64,000 bases of DNA, from contig JADJUW010000001.1 in the NCBI GenBank assembly GCA_016716835.1, forward strand, positions 806,001-870,000. Direction: 5' to 3'. Position 1 is the stretch's first letter; the number at the start of each line of letters is the position of its first letter. The position numbers were made by a program, and so were the translations under genes. Under the pieces are notes generated by a model. That model saw only the letters and a list, made by a program, of their open reading frames with translations. It was not told the origin of the DNA and made no database searches. The stretch is from Myxococcales bacterium. GTDB taxonomy: Bacteria > Myxococcota_A > Polyangia > Haliangiales > Haliangiaceae. Of the stretch, positions 20,096-28,353 are shown one piece after another.

Positions 20096-20815
20096 CTATT
20101 TCTGTAAGTGCGGGCCCAGGCGCTGACACAGCTCGGCATGTGACGCCGCCACCGCCGCGCGGTCGCGGCCTTCAATCGTAATGATGACGTGAAACGATGC
20201 CTCATCAAAACGCGGGTAGCTGCCAAACTGCAGGTGTGGGAATGCCGCGGCTACGGCGGTGAGGTCATCTGCGAGCGTCCCCTCATCGCAGCGAACGATG
20301 AGACGCTCGGTGCACATCGGCGCGCCGACGAGGGTGGGCGCCAGCGCCGCAAACTTTCGCCGAAATAGCGACGGCACGCCGGGCAAAATAAACACATTGC
20401 GAAACCGCATGACCGGCCAGCCAGGGTCGCCGTTGGTAAGCAGCGTCGTGCCGCTTGGCACCTCGGCCAGACGCAAATTGGCGGCTGCGAGGCGCTCGCC
20501 CCAATGCTGGCGGACGAGCTGCTCTAACGTGGGGTCGCGCACCACGTCGACGCCAAATGCCCGCGCGATCCCGGCCATGGTGACGTCGTCATGCGTCGGC
20601 CCAACCCCGCCAGAGGTGAAAACATAGGTGTGCTTGGCCGCCTCGGCGGCGACGGCATCGGCGATCTCACCGACGACATCCGGCAGCACGGTGATGCGGC
20701 GCAGGTCTACGCCTAGCGCGCGCAGCTCGGCGACGAGAAATGGGCCATTCTCATCGGCAAATTTTCCGCTGAGGATTTCATCACCAATAATGACCGCGCT
20801 CGCCGTCGACGCCAC
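20096..20815 (-). CDS. CinA N-terminal-type molybdopterin-binding domain protein
   Basis: A 239-residue protein with GTG start. The MoCF-biosynthesis/CinA fold is clear: SAVIIGDEILSGKFADENGP, then LRRITVLPDVVGEIADAV, then VFTSGGVGPTHDDVTMAGIA and MRFRNVFILPGVPSLFRRKF. It lacks the C-terminal PncC amidase domain of full CinA, so it is a single-domain version. Full CinA hydrolyses ADP-ribose or NMN; single-domain members are of unclear activity. The end region with VIITIEGRDRAAVAA is typical of the COG1058 extension. It is probably cotranscribed with hisS and divergent from the dihydroorotase-like gene. Confidence 0.85.
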   Translation of the reverse strand: MASTASAVIIGDEILSGKFADENGPFLVAELRALGVDLRRITVLPDVVGEIADAVAAEAAKHTYVFTSGGVGPTHDDVTMAGIARAFGVDVVRDPTLEQLVRQHWGERLAAANLRLAEVPSGTTLLTNGDPGWPVMRFRNVFILPGVPSLFRRKFAALAPTLVGAPMCTERLIVRCDEGTLADDLTAVAAAFPHLQFGSYPRFDEASFHVIITIEGRDRAAVAASHAELCQRLGPHLQK

Positions 20816-20902
20816 GTCGCCACTTTAGCACGCGGACGCCTGGGGCAATGGTTGCGCCACCCCGGTATTGCGCGCGCCTAGCGCCGCTGCTACTTAGAGG
20901 GC

Positions 20903-22216
20903 ATGTCGTTTACTCTCATCGGCGGCCGCGTGCTCGATCCGGTGAGCGGCATGGATCAGGTGACGAATGTGTCGGTCGACGCGGACGGGCGCATTAGCGG
21001 AATCGGCGCGCAGCGCGCTGGAAAGTTGGTCGACGTCTCGGGGCAGTGGGTGCTGCCCGGCCTCGTCGATGTCGGAACCTATGCGGGTGAAGCCGGCGGT
21101 GATGGCTCAGATGGGCTTGCCGCAACCGCACAGGCCGCGCTGACAGGCGGGTTTGCAACGTTGATGCTCAGCCCATCGATGTCGGCAGGCGCGCCGCGCA
21201 TTGATCATCCGTCGATGGTGCAAGCGCTGCGGTCGAGGGCGAGTGAGGTCCCGATTGCCATTAAGATCATCGCTGCCGCGACGCGCACGCGCGGCGACGG
21301 CCAGGTCGAGATTGCCGACATTGCGGGCATGGTGCGTGCGGGCGCGGTAGCGATTGGCAACGTGGGGCATCGCGAGCAGCCGATCGCCAACGCCGCCATC
21401 ATGCGACGCGCCTTGGAGCACGCGAAGACCATTGGGGTAACAGCCATCGCCTCGCCGCTCGATGTCTCCTTACGCGAGGGCGGCGTTGCGACCGAGGGCG
21501 CGATTGCGACGCGCATGGGTTATCGCCCGGATCCGGCGGCTAGCGAACACGCCGCGCTGGCGCGCGATTTGGAAATTGCCGCGTTGGCGCAGACGCCGTT
21601 GCTATGTTTTGGCATCACGACGGCGCGGGCGGTCGAGCTGGTGCGCGCCGCCAAGGCGCGTGGCCTGCGCATCACGGCGGCGGCGCCCATGCACCACTTG
21701 CTGCTTGATGAGACGGCGCTGCTAACGGCGCCGTACGACACCAATTTCCGCCTAGACCCGCCGCTGCGCCGGCGCGATGATGTCGACGCGCTTATCGCGG
21801 GCGTCGCGAGCGGCGAGATCGACTGCGTCGCAACAGCGCATACGCCGCTGGGGCAGTTGGCCAAGGAGCCCGAGTTTGAAGATGCCGAGCCAGGGGCGCT
21901 TGGGCTGCAAACCTGCTTGGCGGCGTTGCTCGGCTTGGTGGCGGCGGGGCGCTTACCGTTGCTGCGCGCCATCGATGCGGTCACCGCTGCGCCCGCGCGC
22001 AGCTTGGGGCTTTCGTGCGGCACCCTGAAAATTGGGCAAGCCGCGGACCTCTGCCTCTTTGATCCCGCGGAACGCTGGGTTGTCGATGGCCAGGCCGTGG
22101 GTTCCTGGGCGAGCAACACGCCCTTGTGGGGCAAACAATTGACCGGTCGCGTAACGGCGACCATTGTCGGTGGTATCGCTCACTACGATCGACATAGTAT
22201 GTTGAGCGCGCGATGA
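20903..22216 (+). CDS. pyrC': Dihydroorotase-like protein without metal ligands (PyrC' type)
   Basis: A 437-residue amidohydrolase-fold protein with the layout of dihydroorotase. Every zinc-ligand motif is altered. DxHxHLREPG reads VDVGTYAGEAGGDG; the HCED region reads ASPLDVSLREGGV; the H-x-S-T region reads LCFGITTARAVELVRAAKARG without its His; the catalytic ATDHAPH reads ATAHTPL with Asp replaced by Ala. The fold-defining stretches (APMHHLLLDE, GLQTCLAALLGLV, PARSLGL, GQAADLCLFD) are kept. It is therefore expected to be inactive, like the structural PyrC' partner of aspartate transcarbamoylase in Pseudomonas. pyrB and an active dihydroorotase are not in the window. RBS AGAGGG precedes ATG 20903; the stop overlaps carA (ATGA). 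Confidence 0.9.
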   Translation: MSFTLIGGRVLDPVSGMDQVTNVSVDADGRISGIGAQRAGKLVDVSGQWVLPGLVDVGTYAGEAGGDGSDGLAATAQAALTGGFATLMLSPSMSAGAPRIDHPSMVQALRSRASEVPIAIKIIAAATRTRGDGQVEIADIAGMVRAGAVAIGNVGHREQPIANAAIMRRALEHAKTIGVTAIASPLDVSLREGGVATEGAIATRMGYRPDPAASEHAALARDLEIAALAQTPLLCFGITTARAVELVRAAKARGLRITAAAPMHHLLLDETALLTAPYDTNFRLDPPLRRRDDVDALIAGVASGEIDCVATAHTPLGQLAKEPEFEDAEPGALGLQTCLAALLGLVAAGRLPLLRAIDAVTAAPARSLGLSCGTLKIGQAADLCLFDPAERWVVDGQAVGSWASNTPLWGKQLTGRVTATIVGGIAHYDRHSMLSAR

Positions 22217-23336
22217 AACCGGCAGCCTTAGTCCTCGAAAATGGCGCGACGTTTAGCGGCGTCGGGTTTGGCGCGCCGGTAGAGGCCATTGGCGAGGTCG
22301 TGTTCAATACCTCAATCACGGGGTACCAAGAGATCGCCACGGACCCATCGTATTGCGGCCAGATGGTCGTCATGACGGCGAGCCACATTGGCAACGTCGG
22401 GCAAAATCGCCAAGATGATGAGGCGTCCCCGGCGTGCCGTGGCCTCATCGTGCGCGAGATTTCGCCATCGGTGTCCAATTGGCGATCCGAGGGCAGCCTC
22501 AGCGAGTTGCTCGCGAGCCATGGCATTCCTGGCCTGGCCGAAATCGACACCCGTCGGCTGACCCGCATCTTGCGCGACGAGGGCGCGATGCGCGGCGCCA
22601 TCACCCCAGACCGCGATTTCGAGGCGGTGTTGGCCCGCGTGCGGCGCGCGCCGGTGATGACGGGCCTTGACTTAGTGCCGCAGGTTACCTGTGCGGCGCC
22701 CTATGCCTTTACCGAAGCGTCATGGACTGCGCCCGACCAGATGCGCGTACCACCATCTGCGGCGCCCCGTCCGCTACGTGTGGTGGCCACGATTTTGGCG
22801 TCAAGCGTTCCATCTTGCAGCAACTCGTCGGCGCTGGGTTTGTGGTTGAGGTCGTGCCCGCGACGACCACCGCCAGCGAGGTATTGCGGCGCCAGCCACA
22901 CGGCGTTTTTCTTTCCAATGGGCCCGGCGACCCGGCGGCGGTTACCTATGCCATCGACGCCGTGCGCGAGCTGATGGCGGCCAAGACGCCGATCATGGGC
23001 ATCTGCCTCGGTCACCAGATCTTGGCCTTGGCCCTTGGCGGCAAGACGTACAAATTGCCGTTTGGCCATCATGGCGGCAACCACCCGGTAATTGATCTTG
23101 CGAGCGGTCGCGTGCAGATCACCGCGCAGAATCACGGCTTTGCCGTTGATGCCACCACCTTGCCGCCGGGCTGCGTCGTCTCGCACAAGAGCCTCTACGA
23201 CGGCACGGTCGAAGGCCTGGTCGCTAAGGATCAGTTGGCATTTAGCGTGCAGCACCATCCCGAGGCCAGCCCGGGACCGCACGATGCCGACGCGCTGTTT
23301 GCGTCGTTTCATCAATTCGTGCTCGAACGGCAATAG
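22213..23336 (+). CDS. carA: Carbamoyl-phosphate synthase small subunit, one frameshift
   Basis: Glutamine amidotransferase subunit that supplies ammonia to CarB for carbamoyl phosphate. The N-terminal half reads ALVLENGATFSGVGFGA, VVFNTSITGYQEIATDPSY, then GLAEIDTRRLTRILRDEGAM. The C-terminal half, in another frame, reads DFGVKRSILQQLV, FLSNGPGDP, then GICLGHQILALALGG (Cys nucleophile), NHGFAVD and SVQHHPEASPGPHD (His/Glu). The join at about 22787-22790 lies in RPLRVVA-DFGVKRS, where one base is missing. The halves together give the usual length of about 375 residues. It is co-translated with the PyrC'-like gene upstream. It is probably functional in the real genome. Confidence 0.92.
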
Positions 23337-23339
23337 CAC

Positions 23340-23987
23340 ATGGACCTCGGTGACGACATACAAGTGCTGGCCGCGCAGCTCGCGGCGGCGCATGAATGGC
23401 TGCTCTCCACCACCAGTCCGATCGCCTCCGAGCCTGCGCGTCGCGCCAACTTTGAGTCGGCGCGCGGCAAGGTGTTTCAAGAAGAGACGCTATGGGAGAC
23501 GTGGTGTCAGCTCTATGTCGAGTGGTGCGCCATCGACGCTCAAGATCTTAACGCGCGGCAGGCGTGCCTCGACGCCGCGCCGTCGGATCTGCGCAGCGCC
23601 GTGGCGGCCTGGCTGGCCTCGCAGCGCACGCTGTGTGAATTTTCGCGCCTACAGCCAAGCGTGCGCGTGGTCGATGTCCTGCGCGGCGCGACGTTTGAGG
23701 CCACGACGGCGATTGCCCTGGCAGGGGTGCAACCTGGTGACCTCGCCGAGGTTCGCCTCGTTGGCTTTGGCGGCCGGGTGTGGCTGGGGCCAACGATGCT
23801 GTTCCACGCGCGCGCCGCGCGCACCGCGATCGCGCGGCAGTGCCAAGACGCGACGGCCGCGGGGGCGCCCCCAGAACGCATCATGGATGCCTTAGCCCAG
23901 CTCCTCGCCAAGGTCGGCCGCTATTCGCACATGCCCGCGCACAAGATCTACGCCCTCGACCAAGCCCTCGCCGATCGCGGCGCGTAG
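23340..23987 (+). CDS. Conserved hypothetical protein (unknown)
   Basis: A 215-residue soluble, helix-rich protein starting 3 bases after carA's stop, so probably in the same transcript. Visible segments are an N-terminal helical region with Trp (ETLWETWCQLYVEWC), a central beta segment VRVVDVLRGATFEATTAIALAG followed by GDLAEVRLVGFGGRVWLGPTML, and a C-terminal helical stretch with a RIMDALAQLLAKVGRYSHM helix. I see no catalytic motif, signal or membrane helix, and do not recognise the family. Placement after carA does not by itself imply a nucleotide role. Confidence 0.7.
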   Translation: MDLGDDIQVLAAQLAAAHEWLLSTTSPIASEPARRANFESARGKVFQEETLWETWCQLYVEWCAIDAQDLNARQACLDAAPSDLRSAVAAWLASQRTLCEFSRLQPSVRVVDVLRGATFEATTAIALAGVQPGDLAEVRLVGFGGRVWLGPTMLFHARAARTAIARQCQDATAAGAPPERIMDALAQLLAKVGRYSHMPAHKIYALDQALADRGA

Positions 23988-23988
23988 A

Positions 23989-24160
23989 CCAACGCAACCG
24001 GCAGGTGGGCGCACGTGTCTTCCTGCTCGCAGATAGCGACCCTCCGGGGCGCGGCGAGACGGCTGTGGTATCCACAACCCTTGGTGCTAGCCACACCGCC
24101 CTGCAATCTATGCTCGCGGAAGAAACGTGCGCCACCTGCCGGTAGGTGTTTGCGTGTTGG
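23989..24160. repeat. Imperfect inverted-repeat element
   Basis: CCGGCAGGTGGGCGCACGTG with TCTTCC (23998-24023) is answered by its near-perfect reverse complement (24118-24142; one gap and one mismatch). Further out, CCAACGCAA (23989-23997) answers TTGCGTGTTGG (24150-24160). The arms enclose about 95 bases with smaller hairpins (TGTGGTATCCACA). It begins two bases after the stop of the preceding gene. No transposase is present. It could be a small non-autonomous element or a structured RNA. Confidence 0.7.
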
Positions 24161-24340
24161 AAGTACAGCGCAGGAGCGGCGTGCGACACATGTTCGGATC
24201 AGAGCGTTTCGCGAAGGCACGTTGGCTCCGGCCAGTGGGCGAGCGGTGCCCTCCTGAGCGCAAGGCGTCGTGAGCAGAGCGAACAGCCGTAGCTCTGAGA
24301 CGAAGCATGTGGTCGCGCGCCGCGGACTGTCGCACCCCGG
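24161..24340. other. Non-coding stretch, nothing recognised
   Basis: Between the inverted-repeat element and the 3' end of the ATPase gene I see no open frame with coding character, no RNA gene and no clear terminator. Confidence 0.6.
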
Positions 24341-25963
24341 CTAGACTTCAACCATGCCGGCGTGGATGAAGTGTTGCACATTGCGATCTTGCGACGCGAG
24401 CACCTCGGCCGGGGTGCCGTAGGCGGCGATCTTGCCTTGGTGCAGCAGCGCGATGCGGTGCGCGATGCGAAAGGTCGACGACATGTCGTGGCTGATGACG
24501 ATGCTGGTGATATCGAATTGCTGCTGCGTCGAGACGATCATGTCGTCGATGGCGCGGGTGCGCAGCGGATCTTGCCCGGTCGTCGGCTCGTCGTAGATCA
24601 TGATTTCGGGCTTCATGACGATGGCGCGCGCCAGGCCCACGCGCTTTTTTTGCCCTTCCGAGATGTCAGACGGCATGTAGTTGGCGATGTCGGCGATTTG
24701 CAGGCGCTCGAGCACCTCGGTTACGCGCTCGTGCAGTTCCGCTGGCGCCACGTTGCGTTCCTTGAGCGGAAACGCCACGTTGCCGTAAACGGACAGCCAA
24801 TCGAGCAGGGCGGCGTGTTGAAACAAAAGGCCAAAGCGGCTGCGCACCTCATACAGCTCGTCGACGCTCATCGGCACGATGTTCTTGCCAAAGACGCGGA
24901 TTTCGCCGGACGTCGGCTTAAACAACCCCATCAGGTGCTTGATGATGACGGACTTGCCCGAGCCGCTGGCGCCGATGAGTACGGTGATCTTCTTGGGCGG
25001 GATGGCGAGCGAAACCCCCTTGAGCACCTGCTTGGTACCAAAGGTCTTATAGACGTCGATCAGTTCGATGATGGGCGGGGTGGTGGCGGCATCGCGCGCG
25101 GCATCCGCGGATTCGCCGGCCCCGGTGGCGTGCGCGCCCAGGCGCGTCGTGCTGGCGCCATCGAGAAACTCGCGCACCGGGTGGAGGTCGCAGTGAATAA
25201 ACTCCTCATGGGTGCCATAGAAAATGATCTGGCCCTCATGCAAAAACGCGACGCGATCGGCGAGCCGCTTGGTGCTGGCGATATCGTGGCTGATGATGAC
25301 CTGGGTGATCTTGAAGCGCTGCTTGGCATCTAGGATCATTTCGTCGACTTTTTCGATCATCACGGGGTCCAGGCCCGTGGTCGGCTCGTCGAATAAGACG
25401 ATCTCAGGATTGGCGATGAGCGCGCGCGCCAAGCTGACGCGCTTACGCATGCCGCCCGAGAGCTCGGCCGGCAAGAGGCGCTCGCTGCCCGCCAACCCGA
25501 CGATGCGGATGAGCTCGTGCGCCAACGTGCGAACCTCGTCAGGCGGTAGATTTGAATTGGTGGTAAGCGGAAACTCGACGTTGCCTTCGAGCGTTAGCGC
25601 ATCGAACAAGGCATAATTCTGAAACAGCACGCCGATGCGCTTGCGGACCTCGAGCATCGCCACCGGAGATAACGTGGCGACGTCTTGACCAAACATGGTC
25701 ACCTTGCCGCTATCGGGATTCATCAGGCTCATCATGAGCCGCATCAGCACCGACTTGCCCGAGCCGCTGCGGCCGACGACGACGGTGGTCAGGCCCGGCA
25801 GAATCCGCAGGTTGAGCCCATTTAGCACGCGCTTGTCGCCGAAGGCCACCGAGACATTTGCCAGCTCGATGATGGGCTTATTGGGATCGAGCGGCCACTT
25901 GGTGAGGCCTGGCAACAAGAGGTTGCTGCGCTCGTAGTGGGGGGGGTGGGGCGACACGGTCAC
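24341..25963 (-). CDS. Fused double ABC ATPase, MlaF/Mkl type
   Basis: A 540-residue cytoplasmic protein containing two complete MlaF-like nucleotide-binding domains. Domain 1 (about 30-260) has Walker A VGRSGSGKSVLMRLM, signature LSGGMRKRVSLARAL and Walker B IVLFDEPTTGLDP. Domain 2 (about 300-535) has GASGSGKSVIIKHLMG, a drifted signature ISEGQKKRVGLARAI and IMIYDEPTTGQDP. Both resemble the ATPase of MCE-type lipid transporters (MlaF, Mkl), which normally work as homodimers of one-domain chains. Here both are joined in one chain. No MlaE or MlaD gene is in the window. It starts with GTG and lies 21 bases after the CysZ-like gene, probably one operon. Confidence 0.88.
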   Translation of the reverse strand: MTVSPHPPHYERSNLLLPGLTKWPLDPNKPIIELANVSVAFGDKRVLNGLNLRILPGLTTVVVGRSGSGKSVLMRLMMSLMNPDSGKVTMFGQDVATLSPVAMLEVRKRIGVLFQNYALFDALTLEGNVEFPLTTNSNLPPDEVRTLAHELIRIVGLAGSERLLPAELSGGMRKRVSLARALIANPEIVLFDEPTTGLDPVMIEKVDEMILDAKQRFKITQVIISHDIASTKRLADRVAFLHEGQIIFYGTHEEFIHCDLHPVREFLDGASTTRLGAHATGAGESADAARDAATTPPIIELIDVYKTFGTKQVLKGVSLAIPPKKITVLIGASGSGKSVIIKHLMGLFKPTSGEIRVFGKNIVPMSVDELYEVRSRFGLLFQHAALLDWLSVYGNVAFPLKERNVAPAELHERVTEVLERLQIADIANYMPSDISEGQKKRVGLARAIVMKPEIMIYDEPTTGQDPLRTRAIDDMIVSTQQQFDITSIVISHDMSSTFRIAHRIALLHQGKIAAYGTPAEVLASQDRNVQHFIHAGMVEV

Positions 25964-25984
25964 GAAACCTTTGCCACGGGTGTA

Positions 25985-26710
25985 TCACAGGCGGCGATGG
26001 GTGGCGATGGCCGCGGCGATGGTGCCAAGCGGCAAGGCCACCAGAAAGCCAATTCCCGTGAGCAGGAGCAGCACATAGGCGGCGCCGTTGCCGACCACCA
26101 GCCAGCGGTTGCGCCGCACAAAGGCGACGCTTTGCGAGATTGAATGGTTGGCCTCGAGCGCGAAGTCAAAATTGCCAAACCCAGCAAAATAGGCCTGCAC
26201 GGAAAACGCCAGCAGCGGGGCCGCGAGGCCGAGCACGGGTATTACCCCGAGCATGAAGATCGGCAGAAAGAAAAACGCCTCCATCACGATATTGCGCGTC
26301 GCCATGGCGAGCCCGCGCGCAAGCTCTTTCGCCGCGCGCGCTAGTGAGAATGAGGTGTCGTCGGTGGTGCCGGCGAGGTGGCGCTGCACGCGTTGGGCCA
26401 GTGGCGACATCACCGGGGCGCAGATCGCCATGACCATTTGCTTGAAGAAAATCAGGCCTAGCCCCAGCATGAGCAAAAGCCCGAGCATTTGCGCGACCAC
26501 GCCTATCAGCGGCACGTCGCGGGCCCACGGCGCCCACGCGAGCATCGTGCGAGCCGCATCGTCGGCAAGCGCCAAGGCGCCGGCGAAGATGCCGATGCCA
26601 AGGGCGGCGCTGGCCACCGCCGGCACGATCAGGTACCACCACAGCCGCAAGCGCGAAACCAGCTTCAGCGCCTCTGCATATGACAAGATGCCCTCGAGAA
26701 AGTCGTTCAT
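25985..26710 (-). CDS. EI24/CysZ-family membrane protein
   Basis: A 241-residue integral membrane protein starting at ATG 26710 (MNDFLEGILSYAEALKL). At least four hydrophobic segments are seen: WYLIVPAVASAALGIGIFAGA, IGVVAQMLGLLLMLGLGLIFF, EAFFFLPIFMLGVIPVLGLAAP and AAYVLLLLTGIGFLVALPLG. Between them lie the soluble Pro/Arg loop of EI24/CysZ proteins (MSPLAQRVQRHL) and the conserved FDFALEANHSISQSVAFVRRNRW near the C-terminus. CysZ transports sulfate in enterobacteria, but EI24-family members in other phyla have unknown substrates. Coupling with the double ATPase downstream suggests a shared transport role. This is inferred from synteny only. Confidence 0.8.
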   Translation of the reverse strand: MNDFLEGILSYAEALKLVSRLRLWWYLIVPAVASAALGIGIFAGALALADDAARTMLAWAPWARDVPLIGVVAQMLGLLLMLGLGLIFFKQMVMAICAPVMSPLAQRVQRHLAGTTDDTSFSLARAAKELARGLAMATRNIVMEAFFFLPIFMLGVIPVLGLAAPLLAFSVQAYFAGFGNFDFALEANHSISQSVAFVRRNRWLVVGNGAAYVLLLLTGIGFLVALPLGTIAAAIATHRRL

Positions 26711-26847
26711 GTCGGCCCGGCCAGCGTATCGCCGTCGCTGGGCGGGGCGAAAGGGCGCGGCGCCAATTCCGCCAGCCCGGGCGAGCGTCGCATTGCTCCA
26801 TGGGCCCGCTGGGCGTATGGTCGGGCCAGCCAAAGGACGCCGCCACG

Positions 26848-28341
26848 ATGACCTCCGCTCCCAGTTTTCGCCGCCGCTTAGAAGCCGATCACCTGCGCCA
26901 GGCCATCACGTTTGACGACGTGCTGCTCGTGCCGCAACGCAGCGACGTCTTGCCCAAGGACGTCAGCACCCATACCCAATTAACAGCCACGATTCGCCTA
27001 CAGATTCCGCTCGTCAGTTCGGCGATGGACACGGTCACGCTGGCCGCGACCGCGATTCGCATGGCGCGCGAGGGCGGGCTTGGCTTTGTCCACAAAAACC
27101 TCTCCATCGAAGCGCAGGCGCGCGAGGTCTTGCGCGTCAAGAAGGCCGAGTCCGGCATTGTCGTCGACCCAGTGACCATTGGCCCCGACGAAGAGCTCGG
27201 GCGCGCGCTGGCCGTGATGCGGCATCACAACATTTCTGGCTTGCCGGTGATCGATGCGAACCGCATGCCGGTCGGCATCTTGACCAACCGCGACGTGCGC
27301 TTTGAGCGCCGCATGGACCAACGCGTCGGCGACGTCATGACCAAGCCGCCGATTACCGTCGCCGACGGCGTCGCGATCGACGATGCCAAGGAGTTGCTGC
27401 ACAAGCATCGCATTGAGAAGCTGCTGGTGGTCGATGCCGCGGGGCGCCTTAAGGGCCTGATCACGGTGCGCGATCTCAACAACGCGCAAAGCCATCCACT
27501 CGCCGCCAAAGACGAGGTCGGTCGCCTGCGCGTTGGCGCCGCGGTTGGCGTGGGCGGCGATCGGCCGGAACGCATTGCGGCCCTGGTCGCCGCCGGCGTC
27601 GACGTCATCTGCATCGACACGGCGCATGGCCATTCGGCGGGCGTGCTCGCGGCCGTCGAGGCCACGCGCAAGGCGTTTCCAAAGCTGCAACTCGTGGCCG
27701 GCAACGTTGCCACGGGCGAGGCGACCCAGGCGCTCATCTCCGCCGGCGCCCATGCCGTCAAGGTTGGCGTCGGCCCGGGTTCTATTTGCACCACGCGCAT
27801 CGTCGCGGGCGTTGGCGTGCCGCAGCTCACGGCGATTGCCGACGCGGTGGATGTGGCGAGCGCGCATGGCGTGCCGGTGATTGCCGATGGCGGTATCAAG
27901 TATTCCGGAGACGTCGCCAAGGCGCTCGCCGCGGGCGCGAGCACGGTGATGATCGGCGGGCTGTTCGCTGGCACCGACGAAGCGCCCGGCGAGATTATTC
28001 TCTATCAGGGCCGCAGCTACAAGACCTATCGCGGCATGGGCTCTATTGGCGCGATGGGCGAGGGCTCCAAAGACCGCTACTTTCAAGAAGACGTCAGCTC
28101 GGCGCAAAAACTAGTACCCGAGGGCATCGAAGGGCGCGTGCCGTACAAAGGCCCGCTGCAAGAATCGATCTATCAGCTCGTCGGCGGCCTGCGCTCGGCC
28201 ATGGGGTACGTCGGCTGCGCCACCATCGATGACCTGCGCACCAAGGCGCAATTCGTCCGCATCTCGTCCCAGGGCCTGCGCGAAAGCCACGTTCACGACG
28301 TCATCATCACCAAAGAAGCCCCCAATTACCGAGTGGAGTAG
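26848..28341 (+). CDS. guaB: Inosine-5'-monophosphate dehydrogenase
   Basis: A 497-residue enzyme converting IMP to XMP with NAD, the committed step to GMP. It starts at ATG 26848. Seen in order are ITFDDVLLVPQRSDVLP, paired CBS domains (about 95-210, GLPVIDANRMPVGILTNRDV and LLVVDAAGRLKGLITVRDL), the loop VKVGVGPGSICTTRIVAGVG with the catalytic Cys, the ADGGIKYSGDVAKALAAGA phosphate site, the flap GSIGAMGEGSKDRYFQ and EGIEGRVPYKG. Length and motifs are complete. guaA follows after 12 bases, so guaBA form an operon. It is divergent from the CysZ-like gene. Confidence 0.97.
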   Translation: MTSAPSFRRRLEADHLRQAITFDDVLLVPQRSDVLPKDVSTHTQLTATIRLQIPLVSSAMDTVTLAATAIRMAREGGLGFVHKNLSIEAQAREVLRVKKAESGIVVDPVTIGPDEELGRALAVMRHHNISGLPVIDANRMPVGILTNRDVRFERRMDQRVGDVMTKPPITVADGVAIDDAKELLHKHRIEKLLVVDAAGRLKGLITVRDLNNAQSHPLAAKDEVGRLRVGAAVGVGGDRPERIAALVAAGVDVICIDTAHGHSAGVLAAVEATRKAFPKLQLVAGNVATGEATQALISAGAHAVKVGVGPGSICTTRIVAGVGVPQLTAIADAVDVASAHGVPVIADGGIKYSGDVAKALAAGASTVMIGGLFAGTDEAPGEIILYQGRSYKTYRGMGSIGAMGEGSKDRYFQEDVSSAQKLVPEGIEGRVPYKGPLQESIYQLVGGLRSAMGYVGCATIDDLRTKAQFVRISSQGLRESHVHDVIITKEAPNYRVE

Positions 28342-28353
28342 CCAGGCGCCGCC

